Assembly (NCBI RefSeq): GCF_000685075.1
Contig: NZ_BAYD01000089.1
Coordinates: forward strand, 1 to 43,300
Direction: 5' to 3'
Length of the DNA stretch: 43,300 nt
DNA from: Paraburkholderia oxyphila NBRC 105797
Lineage (GTDB): Bacteria > Pseudomonadota > Gammaproteobacteria > Burkholderiales > Burkholderiaceae
The translations under genes and the position numbers were made by a program. The notes under the pieces were generated by a model, which saw only the letters and a program-made list of their open reading frames with translations, ran no database searches and was not told where the DNA came from. This document shows positions 35,552 through 43,300 of the stretch, one piece after another. The stretch's first letter is position 1. Each line of letters starts with the position of its first letter.

Positions 35552-36460
35552 TTACTGCGCGAGGCAGTGTGCGACCACCTCATTGACCGCGCGCTGCACG
35601 TCGCCGCGCCGATACCCGAGCAACGCGAGATCGGCTGCGTCCGGCTCGTATGAGACGACGTTGCCGCGCCCCGTGTAGATCGCGATGTCCGGCAGCAGCG
35701 GGTGCTCCTGGTCGAGCGCGGGTACCGGCTGCGAATTGCCCGCCGCGCGAAAGAACGTCGCGAAATAGTCGGCGAAGCTCAGGTTCTCGTCGCCGACGAG
35801 ATAGGCCTTGCCCGCCTCGCCCGCTTGCAGCGCGCCCCAGATCGCTTCCGACAGCGATTGCGTCGAGATGAAATTGCTGCCGCCCGCCGGCCCGAAGACC
35901 GGCAGACCGGCCAGCTTGCCTTGCGCATAGCCCGTATAGGCCGCGAACATGTCGTTGCGCAGCCCCGGCACCGAGCCCACGACGAACGGCGCATTCACGC
36001 TGCACACCGAAAACGCCGGCGTCGCGAGCGCGCGCACGCGCTCGTCGGCGAGATGGCGCGAACGCACGTAGGGGATCGTATCGATGAGGTGCGGCGCCAC
36101 CTGAGGATAGAAGCTGCCGACGAGCACGGCCCGTTTGATGCCCGCCTCGCGCGCGAGCGCAAAGAAGCGCGGCACGGCCTCGACGTTCGCGCGCTCCCAG
36201 TGCGCTGCCTCGTCGGCGTCGGGCGGCAGGTGACGGATGTCGTTGCCTGCCGCGAATACGACCGCGTCGAAGCGGGCGAGATCCTCGCGGGTGAAGTTAC
36301 CGGCGACGTAGTCGCGCAGCAGCACGTCGAATTGCGCGAGCGCGGAGCCCGGCGCGGGCGGCTTGCGGGCCGCGAGCGTGACGGTGTTGCCCTGCGCGTG
36401 CAGGTGCAGCGCAGCATGGCCGCCGATAAGGCCGGTGCCGCCGATGACGAGGATGTTCAT
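35552..36460 (-). CDS. NAD-dependent epimerase/dehydratase-like protein
   Basis: 302-residue atypical (extended) SDR. Rossmann motif MNILVIGGTGLIGGHAAL (1-18), then FDAVVFAAGND and KRAVLVGSFYPQ where the catalytic Ser region falls; the canonical YxxxK is not evident (VRSRHLADERV occupies that area), so it may be a reductase with altered chemistry or a non-catalytic binder. GGAGA lies 6 nt before the ATG. Last gene of the SnoaL-SDR-SDR-epimerase operon, 66 bp after its neighbour. Confidence 0.8.
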   Translation of the reverse strand: MNILVIGGTGLIGGHAALHLHAQGNTVTLAARKPPAPGSALAQFDVLLRDYVAGNFTREDLARFDAVVFAAGNDIRHLPPDADEAAHWERANVEAVPRFFALAREAGIKRAVLVGSFYPQVAPHLIDTIPYVRSRHLADERVRALATPAFSVCSVNAPFVVGSVPGLRNDMFAAYTGYAQGKLAGLPVFGPAGGSNFISTQSLSEAIWGALQAGEAGKAYLVGDENLSFADYFATFFRAAGNSQPVPALDQEHPLLPDIAIYTGRGNVVSYEPDAADLALLGYRRGDVQRAVNEVVAHCLAQ

Positions 36461-36526
36461 GAAGTCTCCGTTGGCGGTTCGTGGACCGCCTGAAATTGAA
36501 TTGAAGTCCAGCCGGCACGCGGCCGC

Positions 36527-37363
36527 TCAGGCATTGAAGCCGTTGCCGGTCACGACCGGAATGTTGGTCCAGAAGCCGTTCGGGTCGCGATACCAGCCGG
36601 CCGCCGCGAGCGCGCCACCGTCGACGTGCAGCGTCGTGCCGGTGACCCACGCGGCGAGCGGGCTGGCGAGGAACAGCGCCGCACCGGCGATGTCGCCGGC
36701 TTCGCCAAAGCGGCCAAGCGGAATCCAGCGCTCGATGTGCGGACGATGCTCGGCCGCGATCATCGCGCTGACCGGCACCTGCGGCGTCTCGGTCGTTTCG
36801 GGCGCGATCTGGTTCACGCGGATGCCGGCGGGCCCCAGCTCGAGCGCGAGGCTCTTCGTGAAACCGCTGAGCGCCGCCTTGAACGACGCATAGACCGAGC
36901 AGTTCGGGATCCCGCGAAAGCCCTCGATCGACGACACGCTGACGATGCTGCCGCCGGCGCCGCGACGCCGCAGCAGCGGCAGCATCGCGCGCGTGACGAC
37001 GAACACCTGGCGCAGGTTCACGTCGAAGAGGCGAGCGATGTCGTCGTCGGTGTGGTCGTCGAACGGCTTGGCGATCTGCAGGAAATCGCCGACGTTGTTG
37101 ACGAGCACGTCGAGCCCGCCGAAACGTGCATCGATCGTGCGCGCGAGCGCGCTAACTTGATCGGTGCGCGTCACGTCCACGATCTCGACGAGCGCCTCCA
37201 CGCCCGCCGCCTCCAGCGCCTGCCGCACGTCCTGCGCGCGCGCCGCGTCGATTTCCGCGACGACGACGCGCGCGCCCGCCGCGCCGAACGCCGTCGCGCA
37301 GGCGCGGCCGATGCCCGCGCCGCCGCCCGTAATCAGCACGGTCTTGCCAGTCAATGAAATCAT
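36527..37363 (-). CDS. Short-chain dehydrogenase/reductase (SDR 2)
   Basis: 278-residue classical SDR with all landmarks: VLITGGGAGIGRACA (9-23), VLVNNVGDF, VSVSSIEGF with the catalytic Ser, YASFK as YxxxK, and HVDGG near the C-terminus. NAD(P)-dependent oxidation or reduction of an alcohol/ketone. AGGAGG lies 7 nt before the ATG at 37363; the open frame beyond this is not supported. Third gene of the operon, separated from SDR 1 by 136 bp. Confidence 0.9.
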   Translation of the reverse strand: MISLTGKTVLITGGGAGIGRACATAFGAAGARVVVAEIDAARAQDVRQALEAAGVEALVEIVDVTRTDQVSALARTIDARFGGLDVLVNNVGDFLQIAKPFDDHTDDDIARLFDVNLRQVFVVTRAMLPLLRRRGAGGSIVSVSSIEGFRGIPNCSVYASFKAALSGFTKSLALELGPAGIRVNQIAPETTETPQVPVSAMIAAEHRPHIERWIPLGRFGEAGDIAGAALFLASPLAAWVTGTTLHVDGGALAAAGWYRDPNGFWTNIPVVTGNGFNA

Positions 37364-37499
37364 CGATGTCCTCCTGTGGGTGATAAGCGTTGACGCTTCG
37401 TCGAAGCGACGAAACCTGCTGCGCATGGTCGATCCGCAGCTTGGGGCGCCGTTGACGAAGCGCGACTCGTCCGGCGCGAAGAAAGCGCCGCTGAGCGGT

Positions 37500-38357
37500 T
37501 CAGGTGTCGCTCGGCGTGCGGCCAGCCTTCACGGCTTCGAGCGCGGCCATGCCGAACATTTGACCGATCGCGTCGTCGACACAGGGGTTCTTGCGCAGTT
37601 CGTGGCCGCCGTCGACGGCGAAGCTCTGTCCCGTCACCCAGCCCGATTCCGGACCGGCGAGATAGCGCACCGCCCGGGCGATGTAGTCCGGCTCGCCGAG
37701 CACGCCTAGCGGCACCTGCTCGAGAAAGCCCTCCAGCATCGCGGGGTTGTCGAACAGCGGCCCGGTCGCTTCCGAGCGTGTGAGACCGGGGCGCACCGAG
37801 TTCACGCGGATCTTCGCGCCGGCGAGTTCCTCGGCCGCTGCGCGGACCAGCGCCTCGAGTCCCGCCTTCGCGGTGCAATAGCCGGACAGCCAGCGGAAAT
37901 TGATGCGCGCGGCGGTCGACGAGATGCAGACGATCGAGCCGCCGCCACTCGCCGCGAGCAGCGGCGCCGCGTGGCGGATCGCGAGGAACGCGCTCGTGAT
38001 GTTCAGGTCGAGGTCCGCGCGGAAGCTCTCGGCATCGTGCATCAGCAGCGGCCGGAACGCGGCGCCGCCGACCGTCGGCACGACGATGTCGAGACGCTCG
38101 TTCAACGACCACGCGAATTGCAGTGCGTTCTGGATGTCGGCCGCGACGCAGGCGTCTCCTGTGTGGGCCTCTACGCGGCCGCCTGGTACTGCGTCCGTGA
38201 GCTGCTGGCGTGCGCGTTCGAGTGCGTCGTGGCGGCGGCCCATCAGTACGACCGTAGCGCCGTCTGCGAGCAGCGCCTGGGCGCACGCGGCGCCGATACC
38301 GGCGGAACTGCCCGTCACGAGCGCGGTCCGGCCTTCGAGGGGGAGCGATGTGCGCAT
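37500..38357 (-). CDS. Short-chain dehydrogenase/reductase (SDR 1)
   Basis: 285-residue classical SDR: ALVTGSSAGIGAACA (12-26), then PTVGG in the place of the usual NNAG, ICISSTAARINF with catalytic Ser, YCTAK as YxxxK, and AVDGG near the end. The C-terminal tail (RKNPCVDDAIGQMFGM) is longer than usual. GGAGGG precedes the ATG. It begins 3 bp after the SnoaL C stop, so the two are co-translated; it shares only general family similarity with SDR 2. Confidence 0.9.
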   Translation of the reverse strand: MRTSLPLEGRTALVTGSSAGIGAACAQALLADGATVVLMGRRHDALERARQQLTDAVPGGRVEAHTGDACVAADIQNALQFAWSLNERLDIVVPTVGGAAFRPLLMHDAESFRADLDLNITSAFLAIRHAAPLLAASGGGSIVCISSTAARINFRWLSGYCTAKAGLEALVRAAAEELAGAKIRVNSVRPGLTRSEATGPLFDNPAMLEGFLEQVPLGVLGEPDYIARAVRYLAGPESGWVTGQSFAVDGGHELRKNPCVDDAIGQMFGMAALEAVKAGRTPSDT

Positions 38358-38360
38358 GGG

Positions 38361-38792
38361 TCAGCCCTCCAGTGGCAGGTCCTGCGTCCAGTCGACGAGC
38401 AGCGTGCGCGACGCGAAGCGCCACGCACCGTCGTTGCTGTCGCTGTTGTCGAACACGCAGCGGTCGTGGTAGCGCAGGCCCCAGTCGAGCTTGCGTTTCT
38501 GGCCGTCTCGCACGTAGATGTGGGACGCGATGCCGTAGGTCTCGACCGACGCCTCGCCGGCGTCGAGCGTCACGAGCTGGTTGTGGACGTGATGCTGGGT
38601 AAGCTCGTAATGCGCGAGTGCACCCATCCCGGCGATGATCGCGTCGCGGCTGTCGAACGAGAAAGCGGGGCCGCTCAGTTGTGCGTTGGGCGTGAAGAGG
38701 GTGGCGAGCTGCTTCCAGTCGCGCCGGTCGACGGCCTGCGCGTAGCGGCACGCGAGCTCGTACAACGCGTGACGGGGATTGGGATCGGTCAT
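38361..38792 (-). CDS. SnoaL/LinA-like NTF2-fold protein (C)
   Basis: 143 residues: ALYELACRYAQAVDRRDWKQLATLF, FDSRDAIIAGMGAL, TQHHVHNQLVTLDAGEASVETY. Asp22 and His67 keep the LinA-type dyad. ATG 38792 has GGAG 7 nt upstream; the longer frame is unsupported. First gene of a four-gene minus-strand operon, with operator 4 about 100 bp upstream. Third member of this fold in the cluster. Confidence 0.82.
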   Translation of the reverse strand: MTDPNPRHALYELACRYAQAVDRRDWKQLATLFTPNAQLSGPAFSFDSRDAIIAGMGALAHYELTQHHVHNQLVTLDAGEASVETYGIASHIYVRDGQKRKLDWGLRYHDRCVFDNSDSNDGAWRFASRTLLVDWTQDLPLEG

Positions 38793-38889
38793 GCGGTGCT
38801 CCAGTGAAAGGATGGTGGAGGGCGGCCGCGCCGTCAGGCGGGCGCGGCGGTCCTGCCACACGCAGGTTCGCATCGAACGCGGCGGGGCA

Positions 38890-38909
38890 AATCATCCATA
38901 CGGAGCATG
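38890..38909. promoter_or_regulatory. Regulon operator 4 (half conserved)
   Basis: AATCATCC-ATAC-GGAGCATG: the left half matches at 7 of 8 positions, the right half at 6 of 8. Placed about 100 bp upstream of the SnoaL C start. The weakest of the four sites; accepted mainly because of its position. Confidence 0.45.
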
Positions 38910-38961
38910 CGGAAAATGGTGGGGCGATGCGCAGTTGCCCGCCCCGCCCAACCGGTTCGGC

Positions 38962-39828
38962 TCAGACCGGACGCGACACCAGCTCGCCCAGAACCCTGTC
39001 CAGCTCGACCTGGCCGCGGATGATTTCGTCAGGATGTTTTTCGAAATCGATCCAGCCTTCGTTGAATCCATCCAGCATGCGCATGCGTGGCACCGGATGC
39101 TTCATGCCTTGAGAGCGGAACAGTTCTTCCCAGGTCTGCCTGTCGACAACCTCGGCACGGACGGGGCGGCCAAGCACGCGTGCAAAGCCCGCCGCGAGGT
39201 CGCTGGGGCTCACCCGGCGCGGACCTTCGAGTTCGACGAAGCGCACGCCGCTCCACGTCTGCTGGAGCAGTTCGGCTGCGACGCGCCCTACGTCGGCGGT
39301 GGCAACCATCGGCACGGGCTTGTCGAGCGGCTGCAGGTAACTGGCGATGACACCTTCGTCACGCGCGGACGCAATATCCCATGCGGCGTTTTCCATGAAC
39401 CAGCCAGACCGCAGGAACGTCACCGGCATCGGCATGTCGTGCAAAGCCTGCTCCATCAGCGTGCGTTGAGTGAGGAGATTGCTCTCACTGGCCTGTGCGC
39501 CGATCGTCGACAGGCAAACCACTTTTTCGGGCCGCGCCTTCAACAGTGCCGTGGACACGGCATCGATCACCGCACGCGCTTCGGGAAAGCCCGGCGCAGG
39601 ATCGAACTCCGAGGGGGGCAGGATGAAGACACCCGCCGCGCCTTCGAACGCGGCGGCGAGCGACAAGGCATCTTCCATCCGGGCCGTCGCAAGTTCACAG
39701 GCGCGCTCTGCCCACGAGCTTGCCCGTGCGACGTCGCGCACGACCGCACGCACCGGCTGACCTGCCGCCAGAAGGCGGCGGGCAAGTGTGCCGCCGACCT
39801 TGCCAGTGATTCCTGTGATTGCATACAT
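38962..39828 (-). CDS. NmrA-like NAD(P)-binding protein
   Basis: 288-residue NmrA/QOR2-type atypical SDR: MYAITGITGKVGGTLARRLLAAG carries the GxxGxxG Rossmann loop, followed by VRAVVRDVARA, FEGAAGVFILPP and RPEKVVCLSTIGAQ. Members bind NAD(P)H as redox sensors or quinone reductases. GGAGAA is 8 nt before ATG 39828; an upstream ATG (39846) is less likely. Separated from the SnoaL C operon by the operator region and probably transcribed on its own; the LysR gene at 40509 is a possible regulator. Confidence 0.83.
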   Translation of the reverse strand: MYAITGITGKVGGTLARRLLAAGQPVRAVVRDVARASSWAERACELATARMEDALSLAAAFEGAAGVFILPPSEFDPAPGFPEARAVIDAVSTALLKARPEKVVCLSTIGAQASESNLLTQRTLMEQALHDMPMPVTFLRSGWFMENAAWDIASARDEGVIASYLQPLDKPVPMVATADVGRVAAELLQQTWSGVRFVELEGPRRVSPSDLAAGFARVLGRPVRAEVVDRQTWEELFRSQGMKHPVPRMRMLDGFNEGWIDFEKHPDEIIRGQVELDRVLGELVSRPV

Positions 39829-39958
39829 AGCTCGTTCTCCTTGCATGGGTAAATAAAGTGGCGCCGCGTCGAGTTAGCGGCTCCCGAGCTTTCAGGCGCG
39901 CTGAAGTCCGTTATGGAGCGCACGCTCGAATTGCCCGTAGGGATCAACGACACGAGCC

Positions 39959-40285
39959 TCAGTGATGCGCGAACAACGCGTTCTGTGCGCCATTCACGCC
40001 CTCGCGGCTCCCCGAAGCGGACCGGTCATTCGCCGCGCCGCCTACGGCGCTGACGGCATACGGATCGGCACTGGCAGCCGCGCGAATCCGCGCTTCGGCA
40101 GCGAGGAGGTCGTCCGGGTAATGGGGGTCGTTGGCGCGGCCCGGTCGATACCCGGCACGCTCGAGTTGCACGAGTTCCTGACGGACCTGCTCGCGCGTCA
40201 CGCGCGAAGCGTCACTCTGCGCATGTGCGGCGACCGGAAGCGCAATGGCGGTCGCGATGGCAACGATGAAAATGCGGCTATGCAT
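39959..40285 (-). CDS. DUF4148 small secreted protein
   Basis: 108 residues with signal peptide (IFIVAIATAIALPVAAHAQ) and the DUF4148 core VTREQVRQELVQLERAGYRPGRANDPHYPDDLLAAEARI. This family is abundant in Burkholderiaceae; its function is unknown and members are usually small periplasmic proteins. AAAGGAG precedes ATG 40285. Divergent from the LysR gene. Confidence 0.88.
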   Translation of the reverse strand: MHSRIFIVAIATAIALPVAAHAQSDASRVTREQVRQELVQLERAGYRPGRANDPHYPDDLLAAEARIRAAASADPYAVSAVGGAANDRSASGSREGVNGAQNALFAHH

Positions 40286-40382
40286 GGCAATCTCCTTTCG
40301 ATCGGCGGGACGGAATGTCTCGTTGAGAGGCATTCTGGACATGCGCCAGTCGAAACAAAATGACATGGATGGAACTAGATAA

Positions 40383-40397
40383 ATGACAATGAGTCAT
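40383..40397. promoter_or_regulatory. LysR-type T-N11-A palindrome
   Basis: ATGAC-N5-GTCAT between the divergent DUF4148 and LysR genes; T40384 and A40396 fit the T-N11-A motif of LysR sites, and AT-rich flanks support a regulatory role. Likely the site of the adjacent LysR protein. Confidence 0.5.
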
Positions 40398-40508
40398 CAA
40401 TGAGGCATGATGGACACGGGCGCCCAGCGCTGCTGACCGCTGGAGCTTTGCTGCGTTAGCCTTCAATTGATCGATTGCGACCCATCACCCGTATTCACCC
40501 GCGCGACC

Positions 40509-41441
40509 ATGAGACCCAGTAGCGAGAAGCTGTCCGGTAGCATTAGCGTGTTCGCCGCCGTAGTCGATGCGGGGACGTTTGTGGCCGCTTCGGAAGTGAT
40601 AGGCATGTCGCCGCCGGGCGTCAGTCGAGCGATTGCGAGGCTGGAAAAGAAGTTGAAAATCCGGCTCTTCAACCGGACGACGCGCTCCGTCTCGCTGACG
40701 GAAGAGGGCCGCCGCTTTTACGAGCAGGTCATGCCGCACCTCGCCGGGCTGGAAGAAGCCGCTGCTGCAGCGGCAGGTGGCGCGTCGGCTGTGCGCGGCA
40801 AGCTGAGAATCAATCTGGATCCCGTCTTCTACCGGACCATCCTCGGGCAGCAGCTCGATGGGTTCATGGACGCGCACCCCGACCTCGAAATCGAATTCAT
40901 CGCGCGAGACAATCTTGGCGATCTCGTCATGGACGGCTTTGACCTCGCCGTGCGATTCGGCGAGCCCAAAGCATCCACCCTGATTGCGCGAAAGCTGCTC
41001 GATACCGCGGTTGTTACGGTTGCTGCGCCTTCATATGTCGCGCGTTGGGGACGCCCGGCACAACCCGGGGACCTTGAAGGCGGAAGCCACAAATGCCTGG
41101 AATTCCGCAACCCGGAGACGGGCAAGCCGTTCCCCTGGGAATTCCATCGCAAGCGAAAGCGCGTTGTGCTCGATACCCGGGGACGCCTCACGGTCAACGA
41201 TCCCAGTGCGCTTCTGAACGCATGCCTTGCCGGCTCCGGGATTGCGCAGATGCTCCTTCTCGGTGCCGAGCCTCTGATTGCCGACGGCCGATTGATCAAT
41301 CTCTTTCCCGAATGGGCAGACGAGCGGTATCCCTTATACGCCTACTACCCATCGCGGCATAATGTGCCGGCAAAGACGAGGGCTTTTCTGGACTTCGTTG
41401 TCGAGCTGGCGGGAAATAACCAGCGCGTCGGCACAAGCTAG
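40509..41441 (+). CDS. LysR-type transcriptional regulator
   Basis: 310 residues of the normal LysR layout. The winged HTH lies at about 8-70 (FVAASEVIGMSPPGVSRAIARLEKKLKIRLFNRTTRSVSLTEEG, spread over that range), a linker helix follows, and then a substrate-binding domain (LRINLDPVFYRTILGQQLDGF; GFDLAVRFGEP; LLNACLAGSGIAQM). It resembles the CrgA/AaeR-type subgroup. ATG 40509 is chosen from the family N-terminus; no strong ribosome site. Divergent from DUF4148, with a T-N11-A palindrome between them. Confidence 0.87.
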   Translation: MRPSSEKLSGSISVFAAVVDAGTFVAASEVIGMSPPGVSRAIARLEKKLKIRLFNRTTRSVSLTEEGRRFYEQVMPHLAGLEEAAAAAAGGASAVRGKLRINLDPVFYRTILGQQLDGFMDAHPDLEIEFIARDNLGDLVMDGFDLAVRFGEPKASTLIARKLLDTAVVTVAAPSYVARWGRPAQPGDLEGGSHKCLEFRNPETGKPFPWEFHRKRKRVVLDTRGRLTVNDPSALLNACLAGSGIAQMLLLGAEPLIADGRLINLFPEWADERYPLYAYYPSRHNVPAKTRAFLDFVVELAGNNQRVGTS

Positions 41442-41704
41442 CGCTGCTGAGGCGAACTGCCGAGGCGACGTCGACTAACCCTTTACGATCACTGCCGGAC
41501 ACCGAAGGCAGAAGTCGACCCACAAGGGACTGTCGTCTCTGAATCGTGAGTGACCGCTTTTGCAGTTCTCGCCGTGCCATGCCGCTTCGATGACGCGCTT
41601 CGCTAATCTTCGGCTCATTTTTTCCACGTACGATGGAGCGTGCTTGGAAATTCCCGATGCTTCCGCATTGCCAGCATCATAACCACCCTCGCCGATCGTA
41701 AAAA

Positions 41705-42613
41705 ATGAAATTTGCCACCAGAATCGCTGATTCACACCTCCATTTTTACGATCACAAACAGAACCGGCACACGTTCTTGGACGAGGTCGATCGCGGCTAC
41801 GAAGCATTTGTGGGCAATTACGACGCTCTGCCACGACGATACCTGCTGGACGATTACCTCTCCGAAACCAGCGGCTATAACGTTGAGGCCGTGGTGTGGC
41901 ACGAATTCCTGTCGTCGGAACCTTTCGAAGAAGCGGCTTGGGCGCAAAGGGCGGCGAATGCGAGAGGGATACGGCATGCGCTGGTAGCATTCGTCGACTT
42001 CCTTGACCCCGAACTGGAACGCAAGCTCGACCAATACAGCACGCTTCCCAACCTGACGTCGGTTCGGGAGCATCTTGTATGGGACGAACGCAATCCTTTG
42101 AAGCGATTCGCGAAACGCCCCGATTTGCTGGCAGATCCCGCCTGGAGAAAACAACTTCCCTTGTTGCGCAAGCATGATTTCAAGTGTGGGCTCGAGGTAT
42201 TCGCCCATCAGTTGCCAGACTTGACTCGCGTCATCCAGAATCATCCGGACATCGGCTTCACGATCGCGTTGATGGGGTGGCCGCTCGATTTGAGCAAAGA
42301 GGGCTTCGATTGCTGGCGGCGAGATCTTGCCGCACTGAGCACCTGTGACAACATCTGCGTGGACATCTCCGCATTAGAGTGCATCTTTGGTATGCAATGG
42401 TCCGTCGCTGAGGCTGCCCCCTGGGTTTCGGCTGCAATCGATACTTTTGGCGTATCGCGATGCATGTTTGGCAGCCACATGCCTATTGCCAGGCTCTCGA
42501 CAGGGTTTGCCGATCTTTATGAGAGGTATGCGCAATTAGTGACTGCCTATTCGGAGAATGAGGTAGATGAAATGTTCTTCGGTGTAGCCAGTCGCTGGTT
42601 CAATCCGACGTGA
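41705..42613 (+). CDS. Amidohydrolase-2 family (TIM-barrel) protein
   Basis: 302 residues of the amidohydrolase_2 family (PF04909), which includes 2-pyrone-4,6-dicarboxylate lactonase-like hydrolases and decarboxylases. ADSHLHFYDH at 8-17 supplies the HxH metal or substrate motif (His11, His13), and GLEVFAHQLPDL (162-173) places His168 on a later strand. The usual FGSD/N-x-P near the C-terminus reads FGSHMP (255-260), replacing the acidic residue with His. Substrate unknown. Base composition is clearly more AT-rich than the upstream genes. Followed 46 bp later by the glyoxalase-fold gene. Confidence 0.82.
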   Translation: MKFATRIADSHLHFYDHKQNRHTFLDEVDRGYEAFVGNYDALPRRYLLDDYLSETSGYNVEAVVWHEFLSSEPFEEAAWAQRAANARGIRHALVAFVDFLDPELERKLDQYSTLPNLTSVREHLVWDERNPLKRFAKRPDLLADPAWRKQLPLLRKHDFKCGLEVFAHQLPDLTRVIQNHPDIGFTIALMGWPLDLSKEGFDCWRRDLAALSTCDNICVDISALECIFGMQWSVAEAAPWVSAAIDTFGVSRCMFGSHMPIARLSTGFADLYERYAQLVTAYSENEVDEMFFGVASRWFNPT

Positions 42614-42659
42614 CTGGTGCCACGTATCGACGCATACGATGTTTTTTTTGGAGGTCCGA

Positions 42660-43082
42660 ATGTCCCGAATCCTTGCAATTGATCATGTTGCTATTACCGT
42701 AGCTGACCTCGCGGCAAGCTCTGCATTCTACGATGACCTCTTCGGGATAGAGGTCGTCGCCGAGCATGTCATAGACGGCCAGGTGCTCGTGCGCCAACTT
42801 GCAATCGGCGGCGCGGTCCTGAGCATTCATCAAAAGGGCAACGGGGTCTATCTGGTCGCCCAGCGTCCAACGGTAGGGGCAGCCGACATATGCCTCCACT
42901 GGAATGGCTCGGTTAGCGATATGCTCGACCTGCTCAAAGAAAAAAACATCGACATCCTTGAAGGTCCGGTTGCACGGATGACGGCCGACAGACAGCCAAG
43001 TCAATCGGTGTTCTTTCGCGATATCGACGGCAATCTTCTCGAACTCATGGCCGCCGACAAAGACAGGACGAGCGGGCGATAG
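42660..43082 (+). CDS. Glyoxalase/VOC-superfamily protein
   Basis: 140 residues of the vicinal oxygen chelate fold: LAIDHVAITVADLAASSAFYDDLFG at the start and VFFRDIDGNLLELMA at the end. Probable metal ligands are His9, His80 and Glu128. It could be a lactoylglutathione-lyase-like isomerase, an epimerase or an extradiol dioxygenase-like protein. GGAGG lies 5 nt before ATG 42660. It follows the amidohydrolase closely and the pair probably acts on the same compound. Confidence 0.83.
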   Translation: MSRILAIDHVAITVADLAASSAFYDDLFGIEVVAEHVIDGQVLVRQLAIGGAVLSIHQKGNGVYLVAQRPTVGAADICLHWNGSVSDMLDLLKEKNIDILEGPVARMTADRQPSQSVFFRDIDGNLLELMAADKDRTSGR

Positions 43083-43300
43083 CCCAGCAATTGCAAAGCA
43101 GCCATTCGCCTGCAAGGTATGGAGGACCGCTTCTGGCCGACGAACTCGGCCGCCTCTGCTGCATTTCCCAGTAATCCGTGAAGAACCTTTTTTGTCCTGC
43201 GAGAAAGCTCACTATAGATCTGACTGTCACCAATACGCCGCCTCAGCGCGGTGAGCACGCATGATTGTCTCGCTGACGCAACAATCCATCGCGCCCGGAC

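Noticed and set aside
41475..41618. 47-codon minus-strand frame with a WHGENC..CLRC pattern
   Set aside because: Looks faintly protein-like with paired cysteines, but it is short, has no recognised family and no clear ribosome site.
43083..43300. Right-edge sequence with minus-strand frames, one with a FFTDYWEM segment
   Set aside because: No start, family or consistent frame; may be a remnant or the edge of a gene beyond the window.

Overview
The window looks like a chromosomal segment of a Burkholderiaceae bacterium (Burkholderia, Paraburkholderia or Caballeronia type). The grounds are GC-rich coding sequence, a RpoD with a long acidic insert, a DUF4148 protein, a complete BcsE/F/G-type cellulose locus headed by bcsB, and many LysR and SDR genes. 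No rRNA, tRNA, insertion sequence, prophage or CRISPR array was seen.

Layout. (1) 0.1-3.7 kb: a pRiA4b ORF-3-like gene with a damaged start, an rpoD sigma-70 gene with a strong terminator, and a GFA-fold enzyme. (2) 4.0-6.8 kb: an accessory stretch with a small HTH regulator divergent from an unrecognised repeat-containing protein, a small helical protein and a SAM methyltransferase. (3) 6.8-22.5 kb: one long minus-strand cellulose operon in the order bcsB-Z-C-E-F-Q-A-G-R. It encodes the c-di-GMP-controlled synthase (BcsA/B), periplasmic cellulase (BcsZ), outer-membrane exporter (BcsC), inner-membrane and cytosolic accessories (BcsE/F/Q/R) and the phosphoethanolamine transferase (BcsG). Several junctions are overlapping or directly abutting. 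(4) 22.5-26.8 kb: a LysR regulator with two HTH domains, an LprI-domain secreted protein, an L-2-hydroxyglutarate oxidase-like flavoprotein and an ABM-fold monooxygenase. (5) 26.8-28.7 kb: nasT-nasS, a nitrate-responsive antiterminator and its cytosolic sensor, behind a textbook sigma-54 promoter.

(6) 29.0-38.9 kb is the most interesting part. A LuxR-type regulator is followed by about ten genes that look like an uncharacterised catabolic pathway: a DUF1329 envelope protein, an EthD-fold protein, three SnoaL/LinA-like NTF2-fold proteins, a KstD/fumarate-reductase-like flavoprotein, two SDRs and an epimerase-like reductase. The palindrome CATCATCC-N4-GGATGATG occurs upstream of the regulator and between the divergent SnoaL genes, and imperfect versions precede the flavoprotein and the SnoaL-SDR-SDR-epimerase operon. 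I infer a four-site regulon controlled by the local LuxR protein. The substrate cannot be read from sequence; alicyclic, steroid-like or terpenoid compounds are the best guess.

(7) 38.9-43.3 kb: an NmrA-like reductase, a DUF4148 protein, a LysR regulator divergent from it, then a visibly AT-richer end with an amidohydrolase-2 protein and a glyoxalase-fold protein.
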